Source of the DNA: GCA-003244245 sp035606945
GTDB lineage: Bacteria > Actinomycetota > Actinomycetes > Mycobacteriales > Pseudonocardiaceae
DNA length: 64,000 nucleotides
Assembly: GCA_035606945.1 (NCBI GenBank)
Contig: DATNDR010000074.1
Location: forward strand, 68,900-132,899
Reading direction: 5' to 3'
Position numbers and translations under genes: made by a program. Of the stretch, positions 51,458 through 59,745 are shown in pieces. Position 1 is the stretch's first letter. Every line of letters starts with the position of its first letter. The notes under the pieces are model-generated. The model had not been told where the DNA came from and searched no databases. It saw only the letters and a list, made by a program, of their open reading frames with translations.

Positions 51458-52750
51458 GTGACTCGCAAACGCCGCTCAGGCCTGACGGCCCTGGCCGCCG
51501 GCCTCGCGCTGCTGCTCGCCGGCTGTGGCGGGCCGGCCTCAACGGCTACCAGCGCCCCCACCCGGAACCTCGAGGTGCTGTCGTGGTGGACGTCTGGGTC
51601 AGAGCGTGCCGCGCTGAACGTACTGCTGGACGACTTCCGAACCGCCCATCCGGGCGTAGACGTGCGCAACGTGGCGGTCGCCGGCGGCGGAGGCAGCAAC
51701 GCACACGTCGTGCTGGCCAACCGCCTGCTCGGTGGTGATCCACCGGATGTGTGGCAGACCCACCCGGGCGCCTCCATCAAGCAGTACATCGACGCGGGAC
51801 AAATCGCCGACGTGAGCTCGATCTACCAACGCGACAACCTGTCCTCCGCCATTCGCCCAGACCTGCGCCGAGCCGTCTCCGAGGACGGGAAGCAGTACGG
51901 CGTCTCCACCGGAGCGCACCGGATCAACGTGCTGTGGTTCAACAAAAGGCTGCTGGACAAGGCAACGATTACGGCGCCGGTCGCCGGCTACACAACCGAT
52001 GCGTTCCTCGCCGACCTGGCCAAGCTGAAGGCGGCGGGGGTGGTCCCGCTGTGCCTGGGCGCGAAGGATCCGTTTGCTCGCGCCGAGCTGTTCGAGAACA
52101 CGCTGCTGGGTGTCATCGGTGGCGACGGATGGGCCAGCCTGACATCCGACCGGCTGGACTGGAACGGCCCGCAGGTCCGCCAGGCCTTGGGTCGGTTCGG
52201 CACGATGCTGGAATACGCCGATCCGGAAGCCGGCGCGCTGACCTGGGACCAGGCGACCAGAAAACTCGCCGCCGGCGGTTGTGCCTTCGAGAGCATCAAC
52301 GACTCGGCGTACGGTGAACTCGTCGTGGACGGTGCCAAGGAAGGGACCGACTTCGATCACGTGCCGTATCCCGGCACCGGCACCCTATTCCTGACGGTTG
52401 TCGACACCTTCGTCATGGCGAAGAACGCGAACGACCCGCAGAACGCCCAAGCATTCCTGGCCACGATCGGAGCGGCTCCCACCCAGCTGGCATTCAACCG
52501 GCAGAAGGGTTCCACACCATTACGGACAGACGTGGACGTGTCGTCGTTGTCGCCTTACCAGCAGTCCGCGGCGAAAGCCTTCGCGCAAGACCCAGTCCTG
52601 CTGTCGATCACACACGGTGAAGCCACCAGCCCACAGTTCCAGCAGGGTTTCTACGACGCGATCGCGGCATTTGCCCAGAGCAAAGACATCAACGTCTTCA
52701 ACCAGGCCCTACGCGACGCCGTGAACCAGGTGCCGGCACCACCGCACTGA
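51458..52750 (+). CDS. Sugar-binding ABC lipoprotein without its permease genes
   Basis: A 430-residue family 1 solute-binding protein: signal peptide with lipobox LAGC (Cys23), then LEVLSWWTSGSERAALNVLL, PDVWQTHPGASIKQYIDAGQ, YGVSTGAHRINVLWFNKRLL, FENTLLGVIGGDGW and MAKNANDPQNAQAFLATIGA. Such proteins feed sugar ABC importers, but no permease or ATPase gene follows; the next supported gene is a small peptide. It is 15 bases after the symporter, so it is in that operon and may serve a distant permease. GTG start with AGGAGA upstream. A short hairpin with a T tail (52749-52765) follows. Confidence 0.88.
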   Translation: MTRKRRSGLTALAAGLALLLAGCGGPASTATSAPTRNLEVLSWWTSGSERAALNVLLDDFRTAHPGVDVRNVAVAGGGGSNAHVVLANRLLGGDPPDVWQTHPGASIKQYIDAGQIADVSSIYQRDNLSSAIRPDLRRAVSEDGKQYGVSTGAHRINVLWFNKRLLDKATITAPVAGYTTDAFLADLAKLKAAGVVPLCLGAKDPFARAELFENTLLGVIGGDGWASLTSDRLDWNGPQVRQALGRFGTMLEYADPEAGALTWDQATRKLAAGGCAFESINDSAYGELVVDGAKEGTDFDHVPYPGTGTLFLTVVDTFVMAKNANDPQNAQAFLATIGAAPTQLAFNRQKGSTPLRTDVDVSSLSPYQQSAAKAFAQDPVLLSITHGEATSPQFQQGFYDAIAAFAQSKDINVFNQALRDAVNQVPAPPH

Positions 52751-53230
52751 GCCTTTTTCGGGGCTCTTGTCCGCCGCGTACCGCTGTGGGTGTACACCAG
52801 TTCCTTTGGACGGGGCAGGACACTACGTGCCGCATCAGCGAGCCTTGGTAATCACCGCGGCGCACCTATGTCTTCCAGGGGCATGCCGGTTCCTGGGATG
52901 GGTCGGGGCAAGCAGGTATTCGTCGGCGCAACGACCTGCTGGCCGCCACCTAGGATCATCCCTGCGCACGTGACCAGCGATGATCCGGATGAGCTTGCCA
53001 TGAATGAACTCGCCTGAGAGTTGCGTGTAGGTACAGATATTCTGGTCCTGAGTAACTGCTCGTCCGTCGGGTAAGTAATCGAAAAGGCTCTGTCGCGGCT
53101 ACGTGGTGGGCTACACAATTAGGTGTGAACAGATGTTGTCAGATAACTTTTTGTTCGCCACGATAGGTATTAGCTAAATCGGTCACGCCGTCCGATGATG
53201 GCTTTATAGACTACTCCGAGGAGGACCTGG
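52751..53230. other. Intergenic region with a disrupted peptide candidate
   Basis: About 480 bases of lower coding quality after the sugar cluster. It contains the peptide frame listed at 52970-53074 and a possible -10 (tttatagac near 53200) before the Gly-rich gene. Long frames on both strands are unconvincing. Confidence 0.45.
52970..53074 (+). pseudogene. Short peptide frame interrupted by an in-frame TGA
   Basis: From GTG 52970 the frame reads MTSDDPDELAMNELA, then TGA (53015-53017), and continues in the same frame ELRVGTDILVLSNCSSVG to TAA (53072-53074). An acidic leader-like half with an ELAxxELA repeat followed by a short Ser/Cys tail is a layout used by ribosomal peptide precursors. 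The TGA may be a mutated TGG, a sequence error, or the true end. No modifying enzyme genes are adjacent. Speculative. Confidence 0.3.
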
Positions 53231-53497
53231 ATGCCTGACGCATTGAGCTTTACCGAGATTGACGGTCAGCACGTTGAGTTGCTTCCCGCCCGTACCGTCC
53301 TGTCGTTGACCGGCAGCATTGCCAAGACCGGCGGCCAGTGCGGCGGCAACGGCGGTGTCGGTGGCAACGGCGGCGATGCCTATGGCGGCATCGGCGTCAA
53401 CCTACTGAACATCATCCTGCAGCCCCACCAGCTCAACTCGGCTGCTAACGCCTATGGTGGCGCGGGCGGCAGCGCTGATGGTGCTCCCTGCCACTGA
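53231..53497 (+). CDS. Small Gly/Asn-rich peptide with leader-like N-terminus
   Basis: An 88-residue protein from ATG 53231 with a strong GAGGAGGAC site. The N-terminal 30 residues (SFTEIDGQHVELLPARTVLS) are compact and leader-like. Then comes a Gly-rich stretch (GGNGGVGGNGGDAYGG), a hydrophobic NLLNIILQP segment, and a second Gly/Ala stretch (AYGGAGGSADG) ending in CH. Only two Cys (one in the first Gly block, one near the end). No signal peptide in the usual sense. It resembles exported or modified small actinobacterial peptides, but the family is not recognised. Isolated gene, followed by two hairpins. Confidence 0.6.
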   Translation: MPDALSFTEIDGQHVELLPARTVLSLTGSIAKTGGQCGGNGGVGGNGGDAYGGIGVNLLNIILQPHQLNSAANAYGGAGGSADGAPCH

Positions 53498-53546
53498 TAC
53501 CAGCAGCTAATAACCATGGCCGCTCGGGTGAGCGGTGATCGTATTC

Positions 53547-53572
53547 GGTGTCGTTAGCTAGGAAACGACACC
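53547..53572 (+). terminator. Hairpin after the Gly-rich peptide gene
   Basis: Arms ggtgtcgtt (53547-53555) and aacgacacc (53564-53572), perfect 9 bp with an 8-base loop, about 50 bases after the stop codon. Confidence 0.5.
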
Positions 53573-53681
53573 CGCATGGCCGGCGTAACGCTGAGAGCGG
53601 TGCTGGGGCAGCCGACTAACCTCCTAGTCGTGCAGTACCGACGCGCGTTTCCCCTAAGCGCGCACGCAAATCGCCGGCACG

Positions 53682-53712
53682 GGAGGGGTGGCCGCATTGT
53701 GGTCACCCCTCC
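53682..53712. terminator. Strong hairpin between the peptide and PIN genes
   Basis: Arms ggaggggtggcc (53682-53693) and ggtcacccctcc (53701-53712), 12 pairs including one G-T, loop gcattgt, then gttta on the plus strand. Placed between convergent genes, it can serve both. Confidence 0.6.
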
Positions 53713-53761
53713 GTTTAGCTGCGCACAATCACCGCGGCGCTTTCGAGGCCTGTGAGAGGAT

Positions 53762-54175
53762 TTAAGGATCCCTGAATGGGCCGGGCACAGGAACGTGGGT
53801 CACGGTGAGGCCGAACTGTGTCGTTGCGGTACGCGCGAGGCGTCCATCCGTAGTGACTAGTGGACATGGCAGGCTTGCGGCGAGGGCGGCGTAGAGCGCG
53901 TCGTAGCCGGACATCGCTGTGACGAACTGCCGGGCCGTGGTCAGCAGTTCCCGGCAGGGAACCCGTTCGATGGGGGCGTCGTAGAGCAACTCCAGGCGCT
54001 CGTCGAGCTGTCTCGGCTTGAGTGCTCCGCCGTGTTCGGCGCGGACCAGTCGATGAAACACCTCGGCATCCAGCAGGTCGGGCGCCATTGTGTCTTCGAG
54101 CAGTGTCTCCACCACCAGCCCGGATGTCGAGCGCATGAGCACTTCGAGAAACGCGCTCGCGTCGATCACGATCAC
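53762..54175 (-). CDS. PIN-domain toxin of a second VapBC-like pair
   Basis: Start set at GTG 54175, whose GTGA overlaps the antitoxin stop; the frame is open further upstream but without motif. The 137-residue PIN domain has VIVIDASAFLEVLM (first Asp), LLDAEVFHRLVRAE (Glu) and SGYDALYAALAASL with PLVTTDGRLART (two late Asp). A likely ribonuclease held in check by the RHH protein upstream. Unrelated in detail to the PIN protein at 7.1 kb. Confidence 0.85.
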   Translation of the reverse strand: MIVIDASAFLEVLMRSTSGLVVETLLEDTMAPDLLDAEVFHRLVRAEHGGALKPRQLDERLELLYDAPIERVPCRELLTTARQFVTAMSGYDALYAALAASLPCPLVTTDGRLARTATTQFGLTVTHVPVPGPFRDP

Positions 54176-54432
54176 GATTGACGCTGTTCCGGTAACGGAT
54201 CGAGATCGCGCGCGGCACGATCGGCCTGAACGAACTTGGCGGCGGGCGCACCGAGATCGAGCGGCTCGAGCCGGCGAAGGCGTGCCAGCCACTCGGTCGC
54301 GGGCGGGCGTTGCTGGTCGTTTCGGATCAGGCGCAGCAGATAATCTCGGATGGTCAGCCCCTCCAGATCGGCACGGCGCCGCAGCTCGCGGTGCAGATCA
54401 TCCGGAACATCCTTCACCTGTAGGCTAGCCAT
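54172..54432 (-). CDS. FitA-like ribbon-helix-helix antitoxin
   Basis: Start set at ATG 54432. The 86-residue protein begins ASLQVKDVPDDLHRELRRRA, the FitA/VapB-type ribbon and first helix, then GLTIRDYLLRLIRND. The second half (PPATEWLARLRRLEP, then an acidic tail) would wrap the toxin. It is first in the operon and overlaps the toxin start. Confidence 0.85.
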   Translation of the reverse strand: MASLQVKDVPDDLHRELRRRADLEGLTIRDYLLRLIRNDQQRPPATEWLARLRRLEPLDLGAPAAKFVQADRAARDLDPLPEQRQS

Positions 54433-54571
54433 AAGCATGACGGTAGCATGCTACTTGCACCCATCTACCTTCACCACGGGCCTCGATCGACGACATCAGC
54501 GCGTGCTGGTGCGCTGATGCCTGCCGAGAAGTGCGACGCGGCCCTGACGAGATCTTCGGCGGGAGTCTGCG

Positions 54572-54910
54572 TCACAGGGCGTCCAGACCGCGCTCCCCGG
54601 TTCGCACCCGGACTATGGTCTCAACCGGAGTGACCCAGATCTTCCCGTCGCCGATCTTTCCGGTCCGAGCCGCCTCGATCAGCGCGTCGATGGTCTTGTC
54701 CACCCGCTCCTCGTCGACCACGATCTCGACCCGAACCTTGGGCACGAAGTCCACCGCGTACTCCACGCCTCGGTAGACCTCGGTGTGTCCCTTCTGCCGA
54801 CCGTAGCCCTGCACCGCGCTGACCGTCATTCCGAGCACGCCGAGGCGCTCCAGCGCGACCTTGATGTCGCCCAGCGTGAACGGCTTGACGATCGCGGTCA
54901 CCAGCATCAT
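54572..54910 (-). CDS. glnB: Nitrogen regulatory protein P-II
   Basis: Start set at ATG 54910 with GAGGAG upstream; the next codon is also ATG. The 112-residue protein is a canonical PII: VTAIVKPFTLGDIKVALERLGV, the T-loop GYGRQKGHTEVYRGVEYAVDFVPK with the modifiable Tyr in VEY, and KIGDGKIWVTPVETIVRVRTGERG. It senses 2-oxoglutarate and ATP/ADP. Its start overlaps the amt stop (ATGA), so it is cotranslated with the transporter it regulates. Confidence 0.93.
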   Translation of the reverse strand: MMLVTAIVKPFTLGDIKVALERLGVLGMTVSAVQGYGRQKGHTEVYRGVEYAVDFVPKVRVEIVVDEERVDKTIDALIEAARTGKIGDGKIWVTPVETIVRVRTGERGLDAL

Positions 54911-56212
54911 GTCGCGCTCTCCTCGTGAGTCACCGGGAGGGACGGCAGCACCGTGGCCCGGCCCGTCGTGGTGAGCGGCGAGAACTCGTACGCGCTTTCG
55001 GCATGCTCGGCTTCGTCGATGCCCTCGGCCTCGACCTCGGGGGCCACCCGGAACCCATCGTGACACGGACCAGCCAGGCGAGTCCGAAGGTGACCACGAA
55101 TGCGTACCCGGCGGCTACCAGCATCCCGACGGCCTGCTTGCCGAGCTGGTCAGTACCGCCCCCGTAGAACAGCCCGTTCGCGCCCGCGGAGTTGACGGCG
55201 GTGGTCGCGAACAGCCCGTCAGCAGCAGCCCGACCGCTCCGCCTACGCCGTGGAGGGCGACCACGTCGAGCGAGTCGTCGTAGCCCAGCCGGTACTTGAG
55301 GCGGATCGCGAGCTGGCAGATCACGCCGCAGGCCAGCCCGATGACGATCGCGCCGAACGTGTCGACGTAGCCGCAGGCCGGGGTGATGCCGACCAGCCCG
55401 GCGATCACAGCCGACGCCGCGCCGAGGCTGGTGGGACGTCCGTCGAGGCGGTGCTCGACGCCCAGCCACGCGAGCACTGCGGCCGCTGCCGCGACCGTGG
55501 TGGTGAGGAAGGCGTTGGCCGCGACCGCGCTCGCGGCGAGCGCTGAACCCGCGTTGAAGCCGTACCAGCCGAACCACAGCAATCCGGCGCCGAGCAGTGT
55601 GGCCGGCAGATTGTGTGGGCGCATCGGCTCGCGTGGCCAGCCCTGGCGCCGGCCCACGATGAGCGCCAGCGCCAGGGCGGACATCCCCGAGTTGACCTCG
55701 ACCGCCGTGCCCCCATCGAAGTCGAGCACACCCACCCGGTTCGCCAGCCAGCCGCCGTGCGCCCCGGAGAAACCGTCGAAGGCAAAGATCCAGTGGGCCA
55801 GCGGGACGTAGACCCCCACCGTCCACAGCGCGATGAACACCGTCCAGGACCAGAACCGCGCCCGGTCGACGATAGCCCCTGACACCAGCGCCGCGGTGAT
55901 GATCGCGAACATCAACTCGAACATGGCGAAGGCCGCCAGCGGAATACCGTTCCCGACCACCATCCCGGGCACTCGCAGGCCGGCGAAGCCGAACCCGCCG
56001 ATGAGCCCGGCGTGGGAGTCACCGAACGACAGCGAGAAGCCGAACAACACCCAGATCAGCCCGACGACGCCGAGCGTCACCATGCTCATCATCATGATGT
56101 TGAGCGCGCTGCGGGCCCGCACCATGCCTGCGTAGAAGAACGCCAGGCCCGGCGTCATGAGCATCACCAACGCCGCAGAGCCGAGCACGAACGCCGTATT
56201 TCCGCTGTCCAT
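54907..56212 (-). pseudogene. amt: Ammonium transporter gene amt with two single-base frameshifts
   Basis: The first 330 or so residues are a normal Amt: VMLMTPGLAFFYAGMVRARS, FELMFAIITAALVSGAIVDRAR, HGGWLANRVGVLDFDGGTAVE, FGWYGFNAGSALAAS and VALHGVGGAVGLLLTG. The frame then shifts near 55220 (acgggctg where acggggctg would keep frame) into GLFATTAVNSAG, TDQLGKQAVGMLVAAGYAFVV, GLAWLVRVTMG. It shifts again near 55062 (atgggttcc for atggggttcc) into FRVAPEVEAEGIDEAEHAE, ending at the TGA that overlaps glnB. With one G added at each site the protein is complete, about 434 residues. Both losses are in G runs, so a sequence error is likely and the gene may be intact. Confidence 0.85.
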
Positions 56213-56329
56213 CTCCGGATTATCGTCCGTTGGTTACAGCCGTGGGGGCGCTGTGCTCACCGAACGCCGTGCGCTCAAGAGGTTTTGGCTGACGTTGTGG
56301 TGGTGATTTTTGACCAGCGCGCTTCCTGG

Positions 56330-57520
56330 TCAGTCCAGGTAGTCGCGCAGGACCCGGGAGCGGGAGGGGTGACGTAGCTTGGACATCGTCTTGGTTTCGA
56401 TCTGCCGGATGCGTTCCCGGGTGACCCCATGGACCCGGCCGATCTCATCGAGTGTGCGTGGTCGACCGTCGATGAGCCCGAATCGCAGCCGCGTGATGCT
56501 GGCTTCTCGCTCGGACAGCGTGGCCAGCACGGACTGCAGGTCCTCCCGCAGAAGGAGGAGCGAGACGGCGTCCATGGCGACCACGGCCTGGGAGTCCTCG
56601 ATGAAATCGCCGAGCCGGGAGTCGCCTTCTTCGCCGATGGTCTGATCGAGGGAGATTGGTTCGCGGGCGTACTGCTGGAGCTCTAGCACCTTCTTCGGAG
56701 TGATGTCCATTTCCCTGGCCAGTTCCACGGGGGTGGGCTCGCGGCCCAGGCTCTGTCGCAGGTCGCGTTGGACGCTAGCGAGGTTGTTGATGATTTCGGT
56801 CATGTGTACCGGGATCCGGATGGTGCGGGCCTGATCAGCCATCGCCCGGGCGATCGCTTGGCGGATCCACCAGGTGGCGTAGGTGGAGAACTTGTAGCCC
56901 TTGGCGTAGTCGAACTTCTCCACCGCGTGAATCAGACCCAGGTTTCCTTCCTGGATCAGGTCGAGGAAAGCCATGCCACGCCCGGTGTAGCGCTTGGCCA
57001 GCGAGACGACGAGGCGAAGGTTGGCCTCCAGCAGATGGTTTTTGGCGCGTTCGCCGTCGCGGACGATCCAGGCCAGATCCCGGCGCTGCTGCGGGCAGAG
57101 CTCCTCAGTCGGGTCCTCGGCGCGGTGCACCCGCTCGGCGGCATAGAGCCCAGCCTCAATGCGCTTGGCGAGCTGCACCTCTTGCTCGGCGTTCAGCAGC
57201 GCGACCTTGCCGATCTGCTTGAGATACGCGCGTACCGAATCAGCCGAGGCGGTGGTTTCAGCGTCCTTGCGGGCTTGGCGCAGCGCCTGGGATTCCTCCT
57301 CGTCCCAGACCAGATCCTCCGGGTCCGGCTCACGGGGTGCCTGAGCGTGCTGGCCGTCTACCGTGAGGTCTTGGACGTGGACTGACCTCGGCCATCCGGC
57401 GCGGTGGACAGCGGCCGTGGCGGAATTAGTTGATTGCAGACTCAGGCGTGCCGGGCCATCGCGGACAGCCGAGCCGGGCGCATCGAGCTGATCTGGGTTA
57501 GCGGTGCGAACCGACGTCAT
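56330..57520 (-). CDS. RNA polymerase sigma factor, RpoD/SigB (HrdB-type) group
   Basis: A 396-residue sigma-70. Region 1.2 DSVRAYLKQIGKVALLNAEQ; region 2 LRLVVSLAKRYTGRGMAFLD, LIQEGNLGLIHAVEKFDYAK, YKFSTYATWWIRQAIARAMA; region 3 LREPTPVELAREMDITPK-like PTPVELAREMDITPKKVLEL; region 4 TLDEIGRVHGVTRERIRQIE ending MSKLRHPSRSRVLRDYLD. It lacks the long basic N-terminal extension of the main HrdB, so it is probably a group 2 (SigB-like) factor, or a short principal one. Possible target of the SpoIIE-type partner switch at 38.7 kb, but there is no direct link. Confidence 0.9.
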   Translation of the reverse strand: MTSVRTANPDQLDAPGSAVRDGPARLSLQSTNSATAAVHRAGWPRSVHVQDLTVDGQHAQAPREPDPEDLVWDEEESQALRQARKDAETTASADSVRAYLKQIGKVALLNAEQEVQLAKRIEAGLYAAERVHRAEDPTEELCPQQRRDLAWIVRDGERAKNHLLEANLRLVVSLAKRYTGRGMAFLDLIQEGNLGLIHAVEKFDYAKGYKFSTYATWWIRQAIARAMADQARTIRIPVHMTEIINNLASVQRDLRQSLGREPTPVELAREMDITPKKVLELQQYAREPISLDQTIGEEGDSRLGDFIEDSQAVVAMDAVSLLLLREDLQSVLATLSEREASITRLRFGLIDGRPRTLDEIGRVHGVTRERIRQIETKTMSKLRHPSRSRVLRDYLD

Positions 57521-57848
57521 GTCGGTGTTCCCATCCCGGCATCAACGAGAGCCGTGTCATGGTGAAACCGGCAACGACGCGAGCTATGGTGCCGCGCGCA
57601 CGAAGAGCAGTCGGTCACCGCGAAAGGTACCGTCAATTACTTCAAGACACCAGTGGCGTTAGCCGGACTGGTTAGCCGGTTGACCTCGAAGTCGGCGCGG
57701 AGGCCAGATCCGCCGCATTTCTCAGCGGAACCGCTGGTGCCAGGCGAGGCGTGCCGGTCGCGCTCCAGCCACTCTTCTGCTTGATGAGCGGACGCTTGTG
57801 TGGTCGTCCGGCCGAACACGGGCCGCAAGGGTCGGCAAGCGCACCACC
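57521..57848. other. Intergenic region upstream of the Lsr2 fragment, nothing recognised
   Basis: About 330 bases divergent from the sigma gene. No N-terminal Lsr2 domain, no tRNA and no family motif found on either strand. Confidence 0.5.
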
Positions 57849-58024
57849 GTGTCGAATTCTCGTTCTCGTCCGTCCGCACCGGCGCGGGAGAATCGTGAGC
57901 AGACCGCTGCGATCCGCGCACGGGCCCGCGAAGCTGGTCGTCAGGTGTCGGACCGTGGCCGGATTTCCGCTGAGGTTTGAAGGCGTTCGAGGACGCGCAC
58001 CGCGGACTAGTGGCCGTGGAGTGA
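57849..58024 (+). pseudogene. Lsr2 C-terminal DNA-binding domain protein, frameshifted by one T
   Basis: Best start GTG 57849; the frame is open to 57798. The product carries the Lsr2 DNA-binding part: ENREQTAAIRARAREAGRQV, SDRGRISAEV, with the RGR AT-hook-like loop. The frame then meets TGA at 57978-57980. One extra T in the run at 57976 (gttt to gtttt) restores EVLKAFEDAHRGLVAVE to TGA 58022-58024, matching the expected last helix. The N-terminal oligomerisation domain is absent. It may be a stand-alone minor Lsr2-like nucleoid protein with a sequence error, or a real remnant. Confidence 0.7.
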
Positions 58025-58065
58025 GGGCCGGATATGGCGCGCGCGCCTGATCGGCGTTGCGCTCC

Positions 58066-58102
58066 GCGAGGGGTGGGGACTGGCACATTCCCCACCCCTC
58101 GC
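58066..58102. terminator. 14-bp hairpin shared by the Lsr2 fragment and cspA
   Basis: Arms gcgaggggtgggga (58066-58079) and its exact complement (58089-58102), loop ctggcacat. It lies between convergent genes and is one of the strongest hairpins in the window. Confidence 0.65.
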
Positions 58103-58221
58103 CGGAGTAAATCCGCCTAGGAGCTCGTCCGCAAAAATCCTACGGGCAAGCAAATCTTCGAAATACGGGAAAACCCCGGGTCTTGTTCCCGGAGCAACGG
58201 AGATTTCGCGTATTCGGACGG

Positions 58222-58425
58222 TCAGACCAGACAGATGTTCTCGGCCTGCGGACCCTTCGGACCTTGCGTGACGTCGAAGGAGACCTTCTGGCCCTCCTGT
58301 AGCTCCCGATAGCCTCGGGCAGCGATGTTCGAGTAGTGCGCGAAGACGTCCGGGCCCCCACCTTCCTGTTCGATAAAACCAAACCCTTTTTGCCCGTTGA
58401 ACCACTTCACTGTGCCTGTTGCCAT
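58222..58425 (-). CDS. cspA: Cold shock protein CspA family
   Basis: Start set at ATG 58425 with TGGAGGAGAA upstream; the frame is open to 58494. The 67-residue protein is a complete cold-shock domain: MATGTVKWFNGQKGFGFIEQ (RNP1 KGFGFIEQ), GPDVFAHYSNI (RNP2-like VFAHYS) and GQKVSFDVTQGPKGPQAENI. Binds single-stranded RNA and DNA as a chaperone. Phe in HYSNI-type RNP2 is replaced by Tyr, a common actinobacterial variant. Confidence 0.95.
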   Translation of the reverse strand: MATGTVKWFNGQKGFGFIEQEGGGPDVFAHYSNIAARGYRELQEGQKVSFDVTQGPKGPQAENICLV

Positions 58426-58642
58426 GATGCTTCTCCTCCAGCCTGTTACAGACTGCGCTTGGCCCGTCGCCAGCCAGCCATCTTCGCGACGCACCCTACA
58501 GCCATCATGCGCACTCGCACGTGGATTCTCGTGTGAGTCCTCTCCCGATCTCGGCCAGGATGGCCGGCAGTCGAGGCGGTCGTGGTATACCCGACCGATC
58601 CAGGCTGGGTGATGCGGGGGGCAGGGTTAGCCGTGTGGTGAG

Positions 58643-59056
58643 TCACAAAGCGCCCGGCACCCGGTGGCCTACATCAGCGTCGGAGGGTGGAGTGGTGGCG
58701 CGGACGTAGCCGATGGGGCGCCGAGTGTGGGTACCGGGACCGGTGGCGGGAACGCGGATCAGCGCCAGCCCGTGTTCGGCGAGCAGCGACCGGGCCAGCG
58801 TCTCCGGCGGCACCTGTTGTGAGATCGGTACGCCCGAGCTGATCCAGTCCCTGATCGGGCCCAGCCCGGTGTCCCTGTCGAGTTCGCGCAGCTCCAGCGT
58901 CCAGGCGCTGCCGACCGAGCGACACCACACCGCGGCCATCACTTCCGCGGCCGAGGGGGCTCGCCGGACCGGATTCTTACTCCCGGTGGTCCCGCTGGCG
59001 GGTTGCGGCGCGGTGGTGTTCATGGGGGTACTGCTCGAATCGATCTGAGACACCAT
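58643..59056 (-). CDS. Hypothetical protein, unrecognised
   Basis: Start set at ATG 59056, which overlaps the stop of the 58-residue gene (TGATG). The 137-residue protein begins MVSQIDSSSTPMNTTAPQPA, with a Ser/Thr/Pro-rich start. The folded part runs SAAEVMAAVWCRSVGSAWTL, ELDRDTGLGPIRDWISSG, ETLARSLLAEHGLALIRVP and RRPIGYVRATT. No family recognised. Coupling to the short upstream gene supports a real gene. Confidence 0.5.
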   Translation of the reverse strand: MVSQIDSSSTPMNTTAPQPASGTTGSKNPVRRAPSAAEVMAAVWCRSVGSAWTLELRELDRDTGLGPIRDWISSGVPISQQVPPETLARSLLAEHGLALIRVPATGPGTHTRRPIGYVRATTPPSDADVGHRVPGAL

Positions 59057-59232
59057 CAACACCCGGCCCCCGTAGGCAGCAGGGGCGGCGCCGGGCGAAG
59101 ACAGGAACCAGCTCCCGCGATGATGATGGGCAGCTCGCAGATCTGGCCGGACGGCAGATGAATCTGGGCGCACGCGCCGGGGGCTGACTGCGTGTTGAGG
59201 GAGACGTTGTGGTCATTAAGTCGTTCGGTCAT
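59056..59232 (-). CDS. Small gene (58 residues) coupled to the following hypothetical gene
   Basis: ATG 59232 to TGA 59056-59058, with TGATG overlap to the next start. Product begins MTERLNDHNVSLNTQSAPGA, then CAQIHLPSGQICELPIIIAG, with three or four Cys and a hydrophobic III patch. A further open frame (59229-59522) ends with ATGA overlap on this start, hinting at a three-gene run, but its composition is poor. No family recognised. Confidence 0.4.
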   Translation of the reverse strand: MTERLNDHNVSLNTQSAPGACAQIHLPSGQICELPIIIAGAGSCLRPAPPLLPTGAGC

Positions 59233-59745
59233 GTGGTTCTTAACCTAGCTCGGGTTAGCGCTGTACTCGTCGGTTCGGGCGTCGCCCCGGTGGCGGGACG
59301 TGGCGCTCCGCTACCCAGTGCGATGCCCGTCTGACCCAGCGCGGCGGGATCAAGCTCGTCGGTTATCGGTTGACAACAGGGCGCGCGGGGCGTCTTCCCG
59401 CCCATCGCGCCGGACACGGCAGTCTGGACGTAGGGCACGCATATCGACGGAGATGCCGGTGACTGCCGCGGACCGCCCCTCGACCGGCAGTCGGCCACGG
59501 GCACCTGGCGCGGAAAGAACAAGGGTCCGGCGGCGCATCACCCCACATCTGACTCGCAAGGGGTTGGCCGCGCTTCCGGACCGTGCTTGCACCGTAACAC
59601 TTTTGGGGAATGGTTGGGTCCGCAGTAGCCCATACCGCTCAAACGTGGGAAAGTCGCCGACATCGGAGGTACCTCGAGTGCGTCGAGCAAGCGGCGTTCC
59701 GTCTGCGACGATCTGCGACTTGCTCGGCGGTCCGCGCCGAGCCTG
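59233..59745. other. Region without a supported gene
   Basis: About 510 bases between the small genes and the GAF-ANTAR gene. The only long frame (59229-59522 minus, TTG start) ends with an ATGA overlap to the 58-residue gene but has no motif and an unconvincing Pro/Arg-rich composition. Presumably holds the divergent promoters. Confidence 0.45.
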
